A DNA stretch of 64,000 bases from Patulibacter defluvii (GCF_034096925.1 NZ_JAWZSQ010000017.1:54994-118993); one strand, 5' to 3'. Positions 1 through 8,334 are shown, numbered from the stretch's first letter. The notes: generated by a model not told the origin, from the sequence alone. A program made the numbers and translations.

Positions 1-2
1 GC

Positions 3-89
3 GACCCGGCGCTCGACGCCGCGCTCGCCGGGCAGCTGCCGGTGCGGGTCTCGGGCCGCGAGACGATGATCCTGCCGCTGGAGCCATGA
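3..89 (+). CDS. C-terminal end of an unidentified upstream protein (partial)
   Basis: The first 28 codons in this frame are open and end at TGA 87-89, ending in the residues RETMILPLEP. Only the tail lies in the window, so no family can be assigned. The stop codon overlaps the ATG of the next gene (ATGA), so the two are probably translationally coupled and in one operon with azlC/azlD. Confidence 0.5.
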   Translation, partial: DPALDAALAGQLPVRVSGRETMILPLEP

Positions 90-787
90 CCACGGCCGCG
101 CTCCCCGACCGGGAGCGGGCCGCCGCGCGGCGCACGGCGCTCGCGATCGGCTGGCGGATCGCGCCGATGTCGTTCGTGCTCGGCGTCGCCTTCGGGGCCT
201 ACGCCGTCGTGGCCGGCCTGCCGGCGGTCGCCACCGTGGTGATGTCGGCGGCGATGTTCGCCGGCGGCGCGCAGTTCGCCGTCGTCTCGCTGGCCACCGC
301 CGGCGCCGGGCTCGCGACCGCCGCCGCGACGGCGATGCTGCTCAACGGCCGCTACGTGGTGATGGGGATCAGCGTCGCCGATGCGCTCCGCGGGCCCTGG
401 TGGCGGCGGCTGGCCGAGGCGGCCACGCTCAACGACCCGTCGTGGGTCGTGGCCCTGCGCGAGGACGGCTCGGTCGACCGGACGACGCTGCTGCTGTCGG
501 CGGTCGGCCAGTACGTCGCGTGGGTCGGCGGGACCGCCCTCGGCGCGCTGCTGGGACCGCGGATCGGCTCGATCGAGGCCGTGGGGCTGGACGCGGTGAT
601 GCCGATGTTCTTCGCCTCGCTGCTGGTCGCCGACCTGCGACTGCGGCCGCCGTCGTCGCGGCGGCGGGCGATCGCGGTGGCGATCGTGGCCGCGATCGTC
701 GCGCTGGCGCTGAGCCCGATCGCGCCGGCCGGGGTCCCGGCGCTGGCCGCCGCGGGCGCGGTGGTCGCCGGGCGGGGCGGCCGGTGA
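86..787 (+). CDS. azlC: AzlC family branched-chain amino-acid exporter, large subunit
   Basis: A 233-residue, very hydrophobic protein of usual AzlC length. It has the family-type N-terminal segment (IAPMSFVLGVAFGAYAV, about residues 25-41) followed by an MFAGGAQFA motif, and several later membrane segments. AzlC works with the small membrane protein AzlD, encoded immediately downstream with a 4-base overlap, to export branched-chain amino acids or analogues from the cytoplasm. The ATG start overlaps the preceding stop codon. Family membership is clear; the substrate is inferred from the family. Confidence 0.85.
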   Translation: MTTAALPDRERAAARRTALAIGWRIAPMSFVLGVAFGAYAVVAGLPAVATVVMSAAMFAGGAQFAVVSLATAGAGLATAAATAMLLNGRYVVMGISVADALRGPWWRRLAEAATLNDPSWVVALREDGSVDRTTLLLSAVGQYVAWVGGTALGALLGPRIGSIEAVGLDAVMPMFFASLLVADLRLRPPSSRRRAIAVAIVAAIVALALSPIAPAGVPALAAAGAVVAGRGGR

Positions 788-1095
788 GGATCGACGTCGT
801 CGCGCTGCTGGTGGTGACCGCGATCGCGGCGCTGCTGCCGCGCGCCGTCGGGCCGGTGCTGCTGGGCGGCCGCCCGCTGCCTGCGCCGCTGCGGCGGACG
901 CTCGAGCTGCTGGCGCCGGCGCTGCTGACGGCGCTGATCGTCGTCGGGATCTGGGGCGGCGCGGACGGCGGCGGGTCGCCAGCGCGGGCCGCCGGGGTCG
1001 CCGCCGGGATCGTCGTCGTGCTGCGCCGGGGGCCGCTCGTGGTGGCGATGATCGTGGCCGCGACGGTCGCCGCGGGCCTGCGCCTGGCCACCTGA
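784..1095 (+). CDS. azlD: AzlD family membrane protein, small exporter subunit
   Basis: A GTG-initiated 103-residue membrane protein whose start overlaps the azlC stop (GTGA at 784-787). It begins VRIDVVALLVVTAIAALLPR, which resembles the AzlD pattern of a hydrophobic helix followed by LPR, and has about three further hydrophobic segments. Length and position match AzlD, the partner of AzlC. The small ORF is supported by the tight overlap and by its pairing with azlC. Confidence 0.8.
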   Translation: MRIDVVALLVVTAIAALLPRAVGPVLLGGRPLPAPLRRTLELLAPALLTALIVVGIWGGADGGGSPARAAGVAAGIVVVLRRGPLVVAMIVAATVAAGLRLAT

Positions 1096-1119
1096 TCGTC
1101 TGCACGGTATTCGAGCGAC

Positions 1120-1147
1120 TTGCCGCACAGCGCGCAATCCGTAGACT
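1120..1147 (+). promoter_or_regulatory. Probable sigma-70-type promoter for the gcvPA-like operon
   Basis: TTGCCG (1120-1125) and TAGACT (1142-1147) are separated by 16 bp in the only gap before the gcvPA-like gene. The predicted leader is about 75 nt, GC-rich, and ends with a GGAG ribosome binding site at about 1219-1222. It is too short for a glycine riboswitch. Confidence 0.5.
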
Positions 1148-1229
1148 GCGACCTGCAACCGCCGACCGCGCGGACCGGCCTCCTCCCGGGGCCGCCGACG
1201 CCGCTCGGCCGACCGTCCGGAGACCGACC

Positions 1230-2630
1230 GTGTCCGTATCCGCCCATCCGTACATGGCCAACTCGGCGCCCGCCCTCCAGCGCGAGCTGCTGGACGCGAT
1301 CGGCGTCGACGACCCCGAGCAGCTGTTCGAGCAGATCCCGGCCGAGCACCGGCTGCGCGGCGAGCTGCGACTGCCGCCGGCGCTCCGCTCCGAGGTCGAG
1401 TTGGAGCGCCACCTGCGCGGGCTGCTGGCCCGCAACGGCTCGGCCGAGTCGCACCTGAGCTTCCTCGGCCGCGGCGTCTGGCCCCACCACGTGCCGGCGA
1501 TCTGCGACGAGCTGGCGCAGCGGACCGAGTTCGTCACCTCGGAGTGGGGGACGCCGGCCTCGGACCACGGCCGCAACCAGGCCTGGTTCGAGTTCGCCAG
1601 CCAGCTGGGCGAGCTGCTGGAGCTGGACTTCGTCGGCCTGCCCGTCTACAGCTGGGGCTGCGCGCTCGGCCACGCGGTGCGGATGGCGTCGCGGATCAAC
1701 GGCCGCCACCTGGTGCTCGTGCCCGCCGACCTCGACCCCGAGCGGCTGGCGGTCCTGCGCACCTACTGCGAGCCGCCGGAGAGCCGCAGCCACATCGCGA
1801 TCGAGACGGTCGCCGTCGACCCGGCGAGCGGCGGCCTGGACGTCGCCGACCTCGAGCAGCGGCTCGGCGACGACGTCGCGGCGGTCTACTTCGAGACCCC
1901 GACCTCGCTCGGGGCGATCGAGGCCCGGGCGGCGGCGATCGCCGAGCTGGCCCGCGCCCACGGGGCCGAGACGATCGCCGGCGTCGACCCGCTCTCGCTC
2001 GGCGTGCTGGCCCCGCCGGGCAGCTACGGCGCCGACATCGCGATCGGCTCGACCCAGCCGCTCGGCATCCACATGAACTGCGGCGGCGGCGTCGGCGGCT
2101 TCATCGCCACCCGCGACGAGGAGCGCTACGCCCGCCAGTACCCGACCCTGCAGGTGTCGATCGCGCCGACCCGGGTCCCCGGCGAGCACGGCTTCGCGAT
2201 GGCGCTGTTCGAGCAGTCCTCCTACGGCCGCCGCGAGGAGGGCAACGACTGGACCGGCAACTCCGTCTACCTGTGGGCGGTCGTGAACGCCGCCTACATG
2301 GCGCTGCTCGGCCCGGCCGGCTTCCGCGAGCTGGGCGAGCTGATCCTCCAGCGCTGCCACTACGCGGCCCGCCGGCTGGCGGCGATCGACGGCGTCCGGA
2401 TCCGCTACCCGCACGCGTTCAAGGAGCTGGTCGTCGACTTCGGCGACAGCGGCCGGACCGTCGCCGAGATCAACGCCGCGCTGCTGGAGCGCGGGATCTT
2501 CGGCGGCTCCGACCTCTCCGCCGACCACCCCGAGCTCGGCCAGAGCGCCCTCTACTGCGTGACCGAGGTCCACGCCCAGGAGGACATCGACCGACTCGCC
2601 GACGCCCTCCAGGAGGTGCTGGCCCGATGA
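1230..2630 (+). CDS. gcvPA: Glycine dehydrogenase (decarboxylating) subunit 1-like protein, divergent GcvPA paralog
   Basis: A 466-residue PLP fold-type I protein. The N-terminus (HPYMANSA, AIGVDDPEQLFEQIP, GELRLP) and the FLGRG...HHVPAICDEL segment follow the subunit-1 half of two-subunit glycine decarboxylase. The usual stretch after it, where canonical proteins read YTPYQPE and GMD, is instead SEWGTPASDHGRNQ, so this is a diverged paralog. Start is GTG at 1230 with GGAG about 8 bases upstream; an in-frame ATG at 1254 is the alternative. It overlaps the subunit-2 gene by four bases. No gcvT, gcvH or lpd lies nearby, so a role in the ordinary glycine cleavage system is doubtful; a related PLP reaction in the imino-acid island is possible. 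Confidence 0.75.
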   Translation: MSVSAHPYMANSAPALQRELLDAIGVDDPEQLFEQIPAEHRLRGELRLPPALRSEVELERHLRGLLARNGSAESHLSFLGRGVWPHHVPAICDELAQRTEFVTSEWGTPASDHGRNQAWFEFASQLGELLELDFVGLPVYSWGCALGHAVRMASRINGRHLVLVPADLDPERLAVLRTYCEPPESRSHIAIETVAVDPASGGLDVADLEQRLGDDVAAVYFETPTSLGAIEARAAAIAELARAHGAETIAGVDPLSLGVLAPPGSYGADIAIGSTQPLGIHMNCGGGVGGFIATRDEERYARQYPTLQVSIAPTRVPGEHGFAMALFEQSSYGRREEGNDWTGNSVYLWAVVNAAYMALLGPAGFRELGELILQRCHYAARRLAAIDGVRIRYPHAFKELVVDFGDSGRTVAEINAALLERGIFGGSDLSADHPELGQSALYCVTEVHAQEDIDRLADALQEVLAR

Positions 2631-4165
2631 CTCGCGACCTGCCCCGCTACCACGCGGCCGTCTGGGACGAGCCCGTCGTCCTCGAGATGGGCCGCCCCGG
2701 CCGCCGCGGCTTCCTGGCGCCGGAGCCGGAGCCGGACGTTCGCGCCGACGTCGACGGGCTACTGCCCGCCGGCGTCCGTCGCGCGGCCCCGCCGGCGCTG
2801 CCCGAGCTGTCGGAGTTCGAGGTCCAGCGGCACTACCTGCACCTGTCGCAGATGACGCTGGGGATGATGGGCATCAACCTCTTCGGCACCTGCACCATGA
2901 AGTACAACCCGCGCGTCAACGAGCGGGTGACGGCGCGCCCGGAGCTGGCCGAGGTCCATCCCGGGCAGCCGGAGGAGACCCTCCAGGGCGTGCTCGAGGT
3001 GCTGCACCGCTTCGAGCGGATCCTGCGCGAGCTGTCGGGGATGGAGCGGTTCGTGTTCCAGCCCGGCGGCGGCGCCGACGCGGCCTACACCCACGCCTGC
3101 CTGACCCGGGCGTACCACGCCTCGCGCGGGGAGCTGGAGCGGCGGACCGAGGTCATCACGACGATCCAGACCCACCCCTGCAGCGCGGCCACCGCCGCGG
3201 CCGCCGGCTTCGACGTGATCACGCTGCCGCTCGGCCCCGACGGCTACCCGACGCTGGAGTCGCTGCGGGCGGCGGTCTCCGACCGGACCGCGGCGCTGAT
3301 GGTCGGCAACCCGGACGACATGGGGATCTACAACCCCGAGATCGCGCAGTGGGTCGAGATCGTCCACGAGGCCGGCGGGCTCTGCTTCTACGACCACGCC
3401 AACTTCAACGGCGTGATGACGCGGATCCGGGCGCGGGAGCTCGGCTTCGACGCCTGCATGTACATGCTCCACAAGACCTTCGCCGGGCCGAAGGGCGGCG
3501 GCGGGCCCGCGGTCGGCGCCTACGGCTGCGCCGAGCACCTGGTGCCGTTCCTGCCGCGGCCGCTGGTCGCCGAGGACGGCGGCCGCTACCGGCTCGACCA
3601 CGAGGGGCCGCAGAGCATCGGTCGCGTGCGCGAGTACTGGGGCAACGTGCCGGTGGTGGTGAAGGCGTACTCCTGGGTCCGCGCGCTCGGCGCCGAGGGC
3701 CTGCGGCAGGCGGCCGACCTGTCGGTGATCGCCAACAACTACATGGAGCGGCGGCTGCTGGAGATCCCCGGCGTCACGAAGTCGCACCCGCAGATCACCG
3801 CCCACCGGCTGGAGATGACCCGCTACAGCCTCGAGCAGGTCACCGAGGAGACCGGGATCGACGTCCACGACATCCAGAACCGGATGGTCGACTACGGGGT
3901 CGACGCGCCGTGGCTGGCCCACGAGCCGTGGCTGATCCCGCAGCCGATCACGCCCGAGCCGGGGGAGCTGTGGTCGAAGGAGGACGTCGACACCTGGATC
4001 GACGTGCTCGCGGCGGTCGTGCAGGAGGCGCACGACGACCCCGAGCGGGTCCGGACGGCGCCCCACAACCAGGCGATCCACCAGGTCGACGCGTCGGGGG
4101 TCGACGACCCCGCGCAGTGGGCCACCACCTGGCGGGCCCACGTGCGGAAGCGGGCGTCGGCGTGA
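2627..4165 (+). CDS. gcvPB: Glycine dehydrogenase (decarboxylating) subunit 2-like protein, divergent GcvPB paralog
   Basis: A 512-residue partner of the preceding gene (ATGA overlap). The PLP lysine is visible as K283 in LHKTFAGPKGGGG, and TCTMKYNPR matches the family SCTMKYNPK motif. Deviations from ordinary GcvPB are clear: GPKGGGG replaces the usual PHGGGG, and QPGGGADAAYTHA replaces the QPAAGAHGE type stretch. The lysine and glycine loop support a PLP enzyme, whereas the changes around the cofactor and substrate suggest a substrate other than glycine. It forms an operon with the GcvPA-like gene and the 3-hydroxyacyl-CoA-dehydrogenase-like gene downstream. Confidence 0.75.
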   Translation: MTRDLPRYHAAVWDEPVVLEMGRPGRRGFLAPEPEPDVRADVDGLLPAGVRRAAPPALPELSEFEVQRHYLHLSQMTLGMMGINLFGTCTMKYNPRVNERVTARPELAEVHPGQPEETLQGVLEVLHRFERILRELSGMERFVFQPGGGADAAYTHACLTRAYHASRGELERRTEVITTIQTHPCSAATAAAAGFDVITLPLGPDGYPTLESLRAAVSDRTAALMVGNPDDMGIYNPEIAQWVEIVHEAGGLCFYDHANFNGVMTRIRARELGFDACMYMLHKTFAGPKGGGGPAVGAYGCAEHLVPFLPRPLVAEDGGRYRLDHEGPQSIGRVREYWGNVPVVVKAYSWVRALGAEGLRQAADLSVIANNYMERRLLEIPGVTKSHPQITAHRLEMTRYSLEQVTEETGIDVHDIQNRMVDYGVDAPWLAHEPWLIPQPITPEPGELWSKEDVDTWIDVLAAVVQEAHDDPERVRTAPHNQAIHQVDASGVDDPAQWATTWRAHVRKRASA

Positions 4166-5112
4166 GCGCTCGGCCGATCGCGATCGTCGGGGCCGGCAGC
4201 ATCGGCGTCGCCTGGGCACTGACCTTCGCCCGCGGCGGGCGCGACGTGTGCCTGCAGGACCCGGACCCGGCCCGGCGGGCGGCGGTCGACGGCGAGCTGC
4301 GCGAGCGGCTGGCCGCGCTCGATCGCCACGGGCTGCTGGCCGAGCCGGCGGCGGCGATCGCCGCCCGGGTCGTGGTGGCCGACGAGCTGGAGGCGGCCGT
4401 CGCCGAGGCCGAGCACGTCCAGGAGTGCGCGCCCGAGCGGCGCGACCTGAAGCGGCAGCTGTTCGCCGCGCTCGACGCGGCCGCGCCGCTCGACTGCTCG
4501 CTCGCCTCGTCGTCCTCGTTCCTGCCGGCGTCGGCCTTCGCCGACGAGCTGCCCGGCCGGGCCCGCTGCCTGGTCGCCCATCCCGGCAACCCGCCGCACC
4601 TGCTGCCGGCGGTCGAGCTGGTGCCGGCGCCGTTCACCGACCCGGCGGTCGTCGAGCGTCTGGCGACGCTGCTGGAGTCGGTCGGGATGTCCGCGGTGCG
4701 GCTGCGGCGCGAGATCGACGGCTTCGTCTTCAACCGCCTGCAGGGCGCGCTGCTGCGCGAGGCCTACTGCCTGGTCCGCGACGAGGTGATCGACGTCGAG
4801 GACCTCGACCGCGTCGTCCGCGACGGGCTCGGCCGCCGCTGGGCGGTCGTCGGCCCGTTCGAGACGGTCGACCTGAACACCCGCGGCGGGATCGTGACCC
4901 ACGCCGAGCGGATGGGCCCGGCCTACGCCCGGATGGGCGCCGAGCGGGGCCAGGACGATCCCTGGACCCCGGAGCTGGTGTCGCGGGTGGCCGCCCAGCG
5001 GCGGACCCGGCTGCCGCTCGACGAGTGGGACGAGCGGGTCGCCTGGCGCGACGAGCGGCTGATGGCCGTGGCGGCGGCGCTCGAGGATCGGGTCGGTGAC
5101 GACCGTGCGTGA
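4162..5112 (+). CDS. 3-hydroxyacyl-CoA dehydrogenase family protein, lambda-crystallin / L-gulonate 3-dehydrogenase type
   Basis: 316 residues, GTG start overlapping the gcvPB-like stop. The N-terminal Rossmann motif is AIVGAGSIGVAWA (about residues 6-18). The SSSSFLPAS and VAHPGNPPHLLPAVELVP stretches are typical of the lambda-crystallin (CRYL1) branch rather than of fatty-acid FadB, and the C-terminal helical domain contains EIDGFVFNRLQ. The branch oxidises 3-hydroxy acids such as L-gulonate, or carnitine-like substrates, with NAD. Here it probably oxidises a hydroxyl-bearing intermediate made by or feeding the GcvP-like pair. The actual substrate cannot be read from sequence. Confidence 0.75.
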   Translation: MSARPIAIVGAGSIGVAWALTFARGGRDVCLQDPDPARRAAVDGELRERLAALDRHGLLAEPAAAIAARVVVADELEAAVAEAEHVQECAPERRDLKRQLFAALDAAAPLDCSLASSSSFLPASAFADELPGRARCLVAHPGNPPHLLPAVELVPAPFTDPAVVERLATLLESVGMSAVRLRREIDGFVFNRLQGALLREAYCLVRDEVIDVEDLDRVVRDGLGRRWAVVGPFETVDLNTRGGIVTHAERMGPAYARMGAERGQDDPWTPELVSRVAAQRRTRLPLDEWDERVAWRDERLMAVAAALEDRVGDDRA

Positions 5113-5136
5113 CGCTCGGCGGGTGCGACGCCGCGC

Positions 5137-5142
5137 TAGCGT
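5137..5142 (+). promoter_or_regulatory. -10 element of a leaderless promoter for the IclR regulator
   Basis: TAGCGT lies seven bases before the ATG at 5150, the spacing expected if transcription starts at the start codon. No Shine-Dalgarno sequence precedes this ATG, which supports a leaderless transcript and picks 5150 over upstream in-frame starts. Confidence 0.5.
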
Positions 5143-5149
5143 TGCCGCC

Positions 5150-5977
5150 ATGCCCGTGGAGCCAGCGCCGTCCGTCGCCGAGTCGTCGGCCCGTCCGCGG
5201 GACTTCGTCCAGTCGCTCGAGCGGGGCCTAGCGATCATCCGCGTGTTCAGCGCCGAGCGGCCCTCGCTGACCGTCACCGAGATCGCCGAGTCGACCGGCC
5301 TGACCCGCGCGGCCTCGCGGCGGTTCCTGCTGACGCTGGTCGAGCTGGGCTACGTCGCCACCGACGGCCGCTACTACGAGCTGACCCCGCGGGTGCTGGA
5401 GCTGGGCTACGCGTTCCTCTCCGGCCTCTCGTTCCCCGAGGTCGCGCTGCCGCGGCTGGAGCGGCTGGTGGGCGAGGTCGAGGAGGCGAGCGAGGCGGCG
5501 ATCCTCGACGGCGACGAGATCGTCTACGTGGTCCGCGTGCCCGGCCCGGCGCTGATGACGATCTCCGTCAACATCGGCGCCCGGATGCCGGCCCACGCGA
5601 CCGCGATGGGCCGCGTGCTGCTGGCCGGGCTCGACGACGCGCAGCTCGACGAGCGGCTGGCGGGGATCGAGCTGCGGGCGCTCCAGCCGCGGACGATCGT
5701 CGACCGCGCGCTGCTGCGGGACGAGGTGGTCCGGGTCCGCGAGCAGGGCTGGGCGCTGGTCGACCAGGAGCTGGAGGAGGGGCTGGTGGCGATCGCCGTC
5801 CCGGTCCACGACCGGCTCGGGCGGGTCGTCGCCGCGATCAACCTCTCGACCCACGTCGGGCGCAAGGACGCCGACGAGCTGCTCGGCGTGCTGCCCGCGC
5901 TGCAGCGGAGCGCCGCCGAGATCGAGGGCGACCTGGCGGTCTCGCCCGCCACCCGCGAACGGCGGATGCGCCACTAG
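5150..5977 (+). CDS. IclR family transcriptional regulator (PcaR/PobR-like)
   Basis: 275 residues from ATG 5150. The N-terminal winged helix covers about residues 20-80 (VQSLERGLAIIRVF, LTVTEIAESTGLTRAASRRF). A C-terminal effector domain follows, with DGDEIVYVVRVPG and RMPAHATAMGRVLL, the usual IclR ligand-domain segments. An upstream in-frame start at 5096 exists, but the leaderless -10 favours 5150. IclR proteins bind small acids and control adjacent catabolic genes; this one sits inside the amino/imino-acid island and probably controls the genes on one or both sides. The operator was not identified with confidence. Confidence 0.9.
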   Translation: MPVEPAPSVAESSARPRDFVQSLERGLAIIRVFSAERPSLTVTEIAESTGLTRAASRRFLLTLVELGYVATDGRYYELTPRVLELGYAFLSGLSFPEVALPRLERLVGEVEEASEAAILDGDEIVYVVRVPGPALMTISVNIGARMPAHATAMGRVLLAGLDDAQLDERLAGIELRALQPRTIVDRALLRDEVVRVREQGWALVDQELEEGLVAIAVPVHDRLGRVVAAINLSTHVGRKDADELLGVLPALQRSAAEIEGDLAVSPATRERRMRH

Positions 5978-5984
5978 CCGAAGC

Positions 5985-6010
5985 CCGCGGCGGCGCCGGC
6001 GCCGCCGCGG
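5985..6010. terminator. Perfect 26-bp GC palindrome between iclR and the enolase-superfamily gene
   Basis: Positions 5985-6010 form an exact inverted repeat (CCGCGGCGGC, then GCCGGC, then GCCGCCGCGG) that can fold into an 11-bp stem. It starts 8 bases after the iclR stop and ends 15 bases before the next ATG. There is no T run. It may terminate iclR transcription, attenuate the next gene or bind a protein. Confidence 0.5.
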
Positions 6011-6025
6011 ACGGGAGGAGCAGCG

Positions 6026-7129
6026 ATGCGGATCACGTCGATCGACGTCCACGGCCTGCGGCTGACCAACGCCGACGGGGCCTTCGCGCTGTCCGGCGAG
6101 CGGGTCCTCGACGGCACCGACTCGACCCTCGTGCGGATCGTCGCCGACGACGGCCAGGAGGGCTGGGGCGAGACCTGCCCGCTGACCGGCGCCTACCTGC
6201 CCGCCTTCACCGGCGGGATCCGCGCCGCGCTGGCCGAGCTGGCGCCGGCGCTGCTCGGCGCCGACCCCCGCAACCTGGCCGAGGTCACGGCGCGGCTCGA
6301 CGCGACGCTGCTCGGGCAGGCCGCCGCCAAGGCCGCGCTCGACGTCGCCTGCTGGGACCTGCTCGGCCGCGCCGCCGGGCTGCCGGCCGTGACGCTGCTC
6401 GGCGGCCTCGTGCGGGACGACCTGCCGCTCTACGAGGCGATCCCGATCGACGACCCGGAGGCGACGGCCGCCCGCGTCGACGCGGCGCTGGCCCGCGGCC
6501 TCCGCCGCTTCCAGCTGAAGGTCGGCGGCGACCCGCGACGCGACGTCGCCACCGTCGCCCGGGTGGCCGAGCAGGTCGGGCCGGAGGTGCTGCTGATCGT
6601 CGACGCCAACGGCGGCTGGCGGCTCGACGACGCGCTGATCGCGGCCCGCGGCCTGGCCGACCTGCCGGTCCACCTGGAGCAGCCCTGCGCGACGCTCGAG
6701 GCGTGCGCCCGGGTCCAGCGGGCGACCGCCCTGCCGCTGGTCTACGACGAGGTCGTGGTCGACGCGCCGAGCCTGGTGGCCGCGGTCCGCGACGGCGGCG
6801 CGAGCGTCGTCAACCTGAAGCTGTCGAAGGTCGGTGGGCTGACCCGCCTGCGGGCGCTGCGCGACCTCGCGGCCGGCCTCGGCGTGCGGGTGATGATCGA
6901 GGACAGCTGGGGCGGCGACGTCGCCAGCGCCGCGATCGCCCACGCGGCGGCGAGCGCGCCGGCGGGGGCGCTGCTGGCGACGACGTTCGTCAACGACGCC
7001 ACCCGCGAGCACGTCGCCGGCCACCAGCCGCGATCGCACGCGGGGCGCGGCAGCGTGCCGGTGGGCGCCGGGCTCGGGATCGACGTCGCCGCCGACCTGC
7101 TCGGCGCGCCGCTCGCCCGCTACCGCTGA
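6026..7129 (+). CDS. Enolase-superfamily (muconate-lactonizing subgroup) dehydratase or epimerase, hydroxyproline-type
   Basis: 367 residues, RBS GGGAGGAG before ATG 6026. The N-terminal capping domain (DSTLVRIVADDG, GWGETCP) precedes a TIM barrel with Mg ligands in DANGGW, LEQPC and YDE, and catalytic lysines in FQLKVGG and NLKLSKVGG. DSTLV...GWGE, ATLEACA and IEDSWGGDVASAAIAH resemble cis-3-hydroxy-L-proline dehydratase and 4-hydroxyproline-betaine epimerase relatives. Both use a two-base proton transfer at the alpha carbon. The hydroxyproline-type oxidase block 7 kb downstream supports an imino-acid substrate. Dehydratase versus epimerase cannot be decided from sequence alone. Confidence 0.7.
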   Translation: MRITSIDVHGLRLTNADGAFALSGERVLDGTDSTLVRIVADDGQEGWGETCPLTGAYLPAFTGGIRAALAELAPALLGADPRNLAEVTARLDATLLGQAAAKAALDVACWDLLGRAAGLPAVTLLGGLVRDDLPLYEAIPIDDPEATAARVDAALARGLRRFQLKVGGDPRRDVATVARVAEQVGPEVLLIVDANGGWRLDDALIAARGLADLPVHLEQPCATLEACARVQRATALPLVYDEVVVDAPSLVAAVRDGGASVVNLKLSKVGGLTRLRALRDLAAGLGVRVMIEDSWGGDVASAAIAHAAASAPAGALLATTFVNDATREHVAGHQPRSHAGRGSVPVGAGLGIDVAADLLGAPLARYR

Positions 7130-7157
7130 CCGCGGCCGGCGGCCGGGCCCGCGCCGC

Positions 7158-8117
7158 TCAGGCGCGGACCTCGGTGACCGAGACGTAGAGGTCGTCCGGA
7201 TCGCGGAAGTAGGCGTAGCGCCAGCTGGCCCCGCCGCCGAGGTCGACCTCGTGCGGGCCGCCGTGGACCTCGGCCCCGAGCGCGGTCAGCTGCTCGATCG
7301 CGCGCTCCAGGCTGCGGACGGCGATCCCGAACTCGTAGGGGCCGACGTGGCCCCACTCGCCGCGCATGTCCGGCGACGGCGGCGTGTGCTGGACCGGCTC
7401 CATGCCGGCGCCGTAGGGGCTGGTCAGCAGCATCATCCGCTGGCTCGGCGGCGTCCGCGGGAGGAACCACGGGTCCATCGACTCCAGCTGGCCGTCGGTC
7501 TCGAACAGCTGGCCGCTGAACCCGAGCTGGCGGTAGAAGGCCCGCGAGCGCTCGATGTCGGCGACGCCGAAGGCGACGTGGTTGACGCCCTGGATGCCAG
7601 GCTCGGCGGGCCAGCCCTGCTGCAGGTCGGCCCAGTCGATGATCTCGATCTTCGCCCCGTCGGGGTCGGCGACGTAGGACATGCTGCAGCGGGTGTCGAG
7701 CGGCGGCACGAGCGACTCGTCCGGCTCCATCAGGCTGGCGGCGCCCAGCTCCTCGGTCAGCCGCCGGTACATCGCCGGCTGGTCCTTGACGTGGAGGCAG
7801 ATCTCGCAGATGCCCAGCTCGCCCCAGGCCTGGCCGGCGGGCGCCGGCGCGGGCGCCCGGTCGAGCGTCTGGACGAGCTTCAGGCCGCCGGGGCCGAGCG
7901 GGGTGGCGTTGGCGCTGCGCAGCAGCACCACCCGGGCCGACGTCCGCTGGTGGCCGCTGACCGCCTCGAGCCCGGGCAGGTCGGCGGTGACGTCGAACGC
8001 CACCTCGGTGAAGCCGAGCGACGCGTAGAAGCGCAACGAGCGCTCCATGTCCGTGACGCCGACCCCGATGTGGTCGACCCCGGCGAAGGTGCCGTGGGGG
8101 GTGGACGGTGCGGTCAT
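7158..8117 (-). CDS. Two-domain VOC (glyoxalase/bleomycin resistance/dioxygenase) superfamily protein
   Basis: 319 residues on the minus strand. Two VOC modules are visible, about residues 12-155 (GVDHIGVGVTDMERSLRFY ... DPDGAKIEIIDW) and 178-315 (GVNHVAFGVADIERSRAFY ... DPDDLYVSVTEV). Each has the paired His/Glu metal-ligand pattern, so extradiol dioxygenase, isomerase or lyase activity is possible; the exact reaction is unknown. It converges on the enolase-superfamily gene and diverges from the F420-type oxidoreductase across a 217-bp AT-richer gap. It is the only minus-strand gene in the first 33 kb and may belong to a different pathway. Confidence 0.7.
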   Translation of the reverse strand: MTAPSTPHGTFAGVDHIGVGVTDMERSLRFYASLGFTEVAFDVTADLPGLEAVSGHQRTSARVVLLRSANATPLGPGGLKLVQTLDRAPAPAPAGQAWGELGICEICLHVKDQPAMYRRLTEELGAASLMEPDESLVPPLDTRCSMSYVADPDGAKIEIIDWADLQQGWPAEPGIQGVNHVAFGVADIERSRAFYRQLGFSGQLFETDGQLESMDPWFLPRTPPSQRMMLLTSPYGAGMEPVQHTPPSPDMRGEWGHVGPYEFGIAVRSLERAIEQLTALGAEVHGGPHEVDLGGGASWRYAYFRDPDDLYVSVTEVRA

Positions 8118-8334
8118 CGCGGGGCTCCTCGGGTCGGGGACCAGTACACGCGCGCACGTAGCGGCAGGCGTGACACCATGCTCGCATATCGTTCAGTGGG
8201 GCGCATTTCGCGCGTTGGACAACATTTCTGCACGGCATGCGGCCAGATGTGCGCTTGACGTGCGGATCTTCGTCACATATGGTCGCCGTGATGTCGCGGA
8301 TCGCCGCCACGCTTTCCACCCCCGGAACCGGCCG
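8118..8334. promoter_or_regulatory. Divergent promoter region between the VOC gene and the F420-type oxidoreductase
   Basis: This 217-bp gap is noticeably AT-richer than its surroundings. On the plus strand it holds a strong promoter with TTGACG (8255-8260), a 17-bp spacer and TATGGT (8278-8283). A short dyad GTTG-GA-CAAC lies at 8213-8222 and could be an operator for the nearby IclR protein, but that is speculative. No clear minus-strand -10 was found for the VOC gene. Confidence 0.5.
8255..8283 (+). promoter_or_regulatory. Promoter of the F420-type oxidoreductase/SDR/ABC operon
   Basis: TTGACG at 8255-8260 and TATGGT at 8278-8283 with an ideal 17-bp spacer. The predicted transcript starts near 8290, about 45 nt before the ATG at 8335. 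This is the best consensus-like promoter in the window and lacks the paired GC dyads seen in the lipid region. Confidence 0.65.

Noticed and set aside
1148..1229. Glycine riboswitch upstream of the GcvPA-like gene
   Set aside because: The leader is only about 75 nt after the predicted start and shows no double-aptamer pattern.
352..2573. Long open frames on the opposite strand over gcvPA and azlCD, and similar frames throughout
   Set aside because: At this GC content long antisense frames are expected. Their translations are Arg/Ala/Gly/Pro-rich, without family motifs, and they lie over genes with clear conserved residues.
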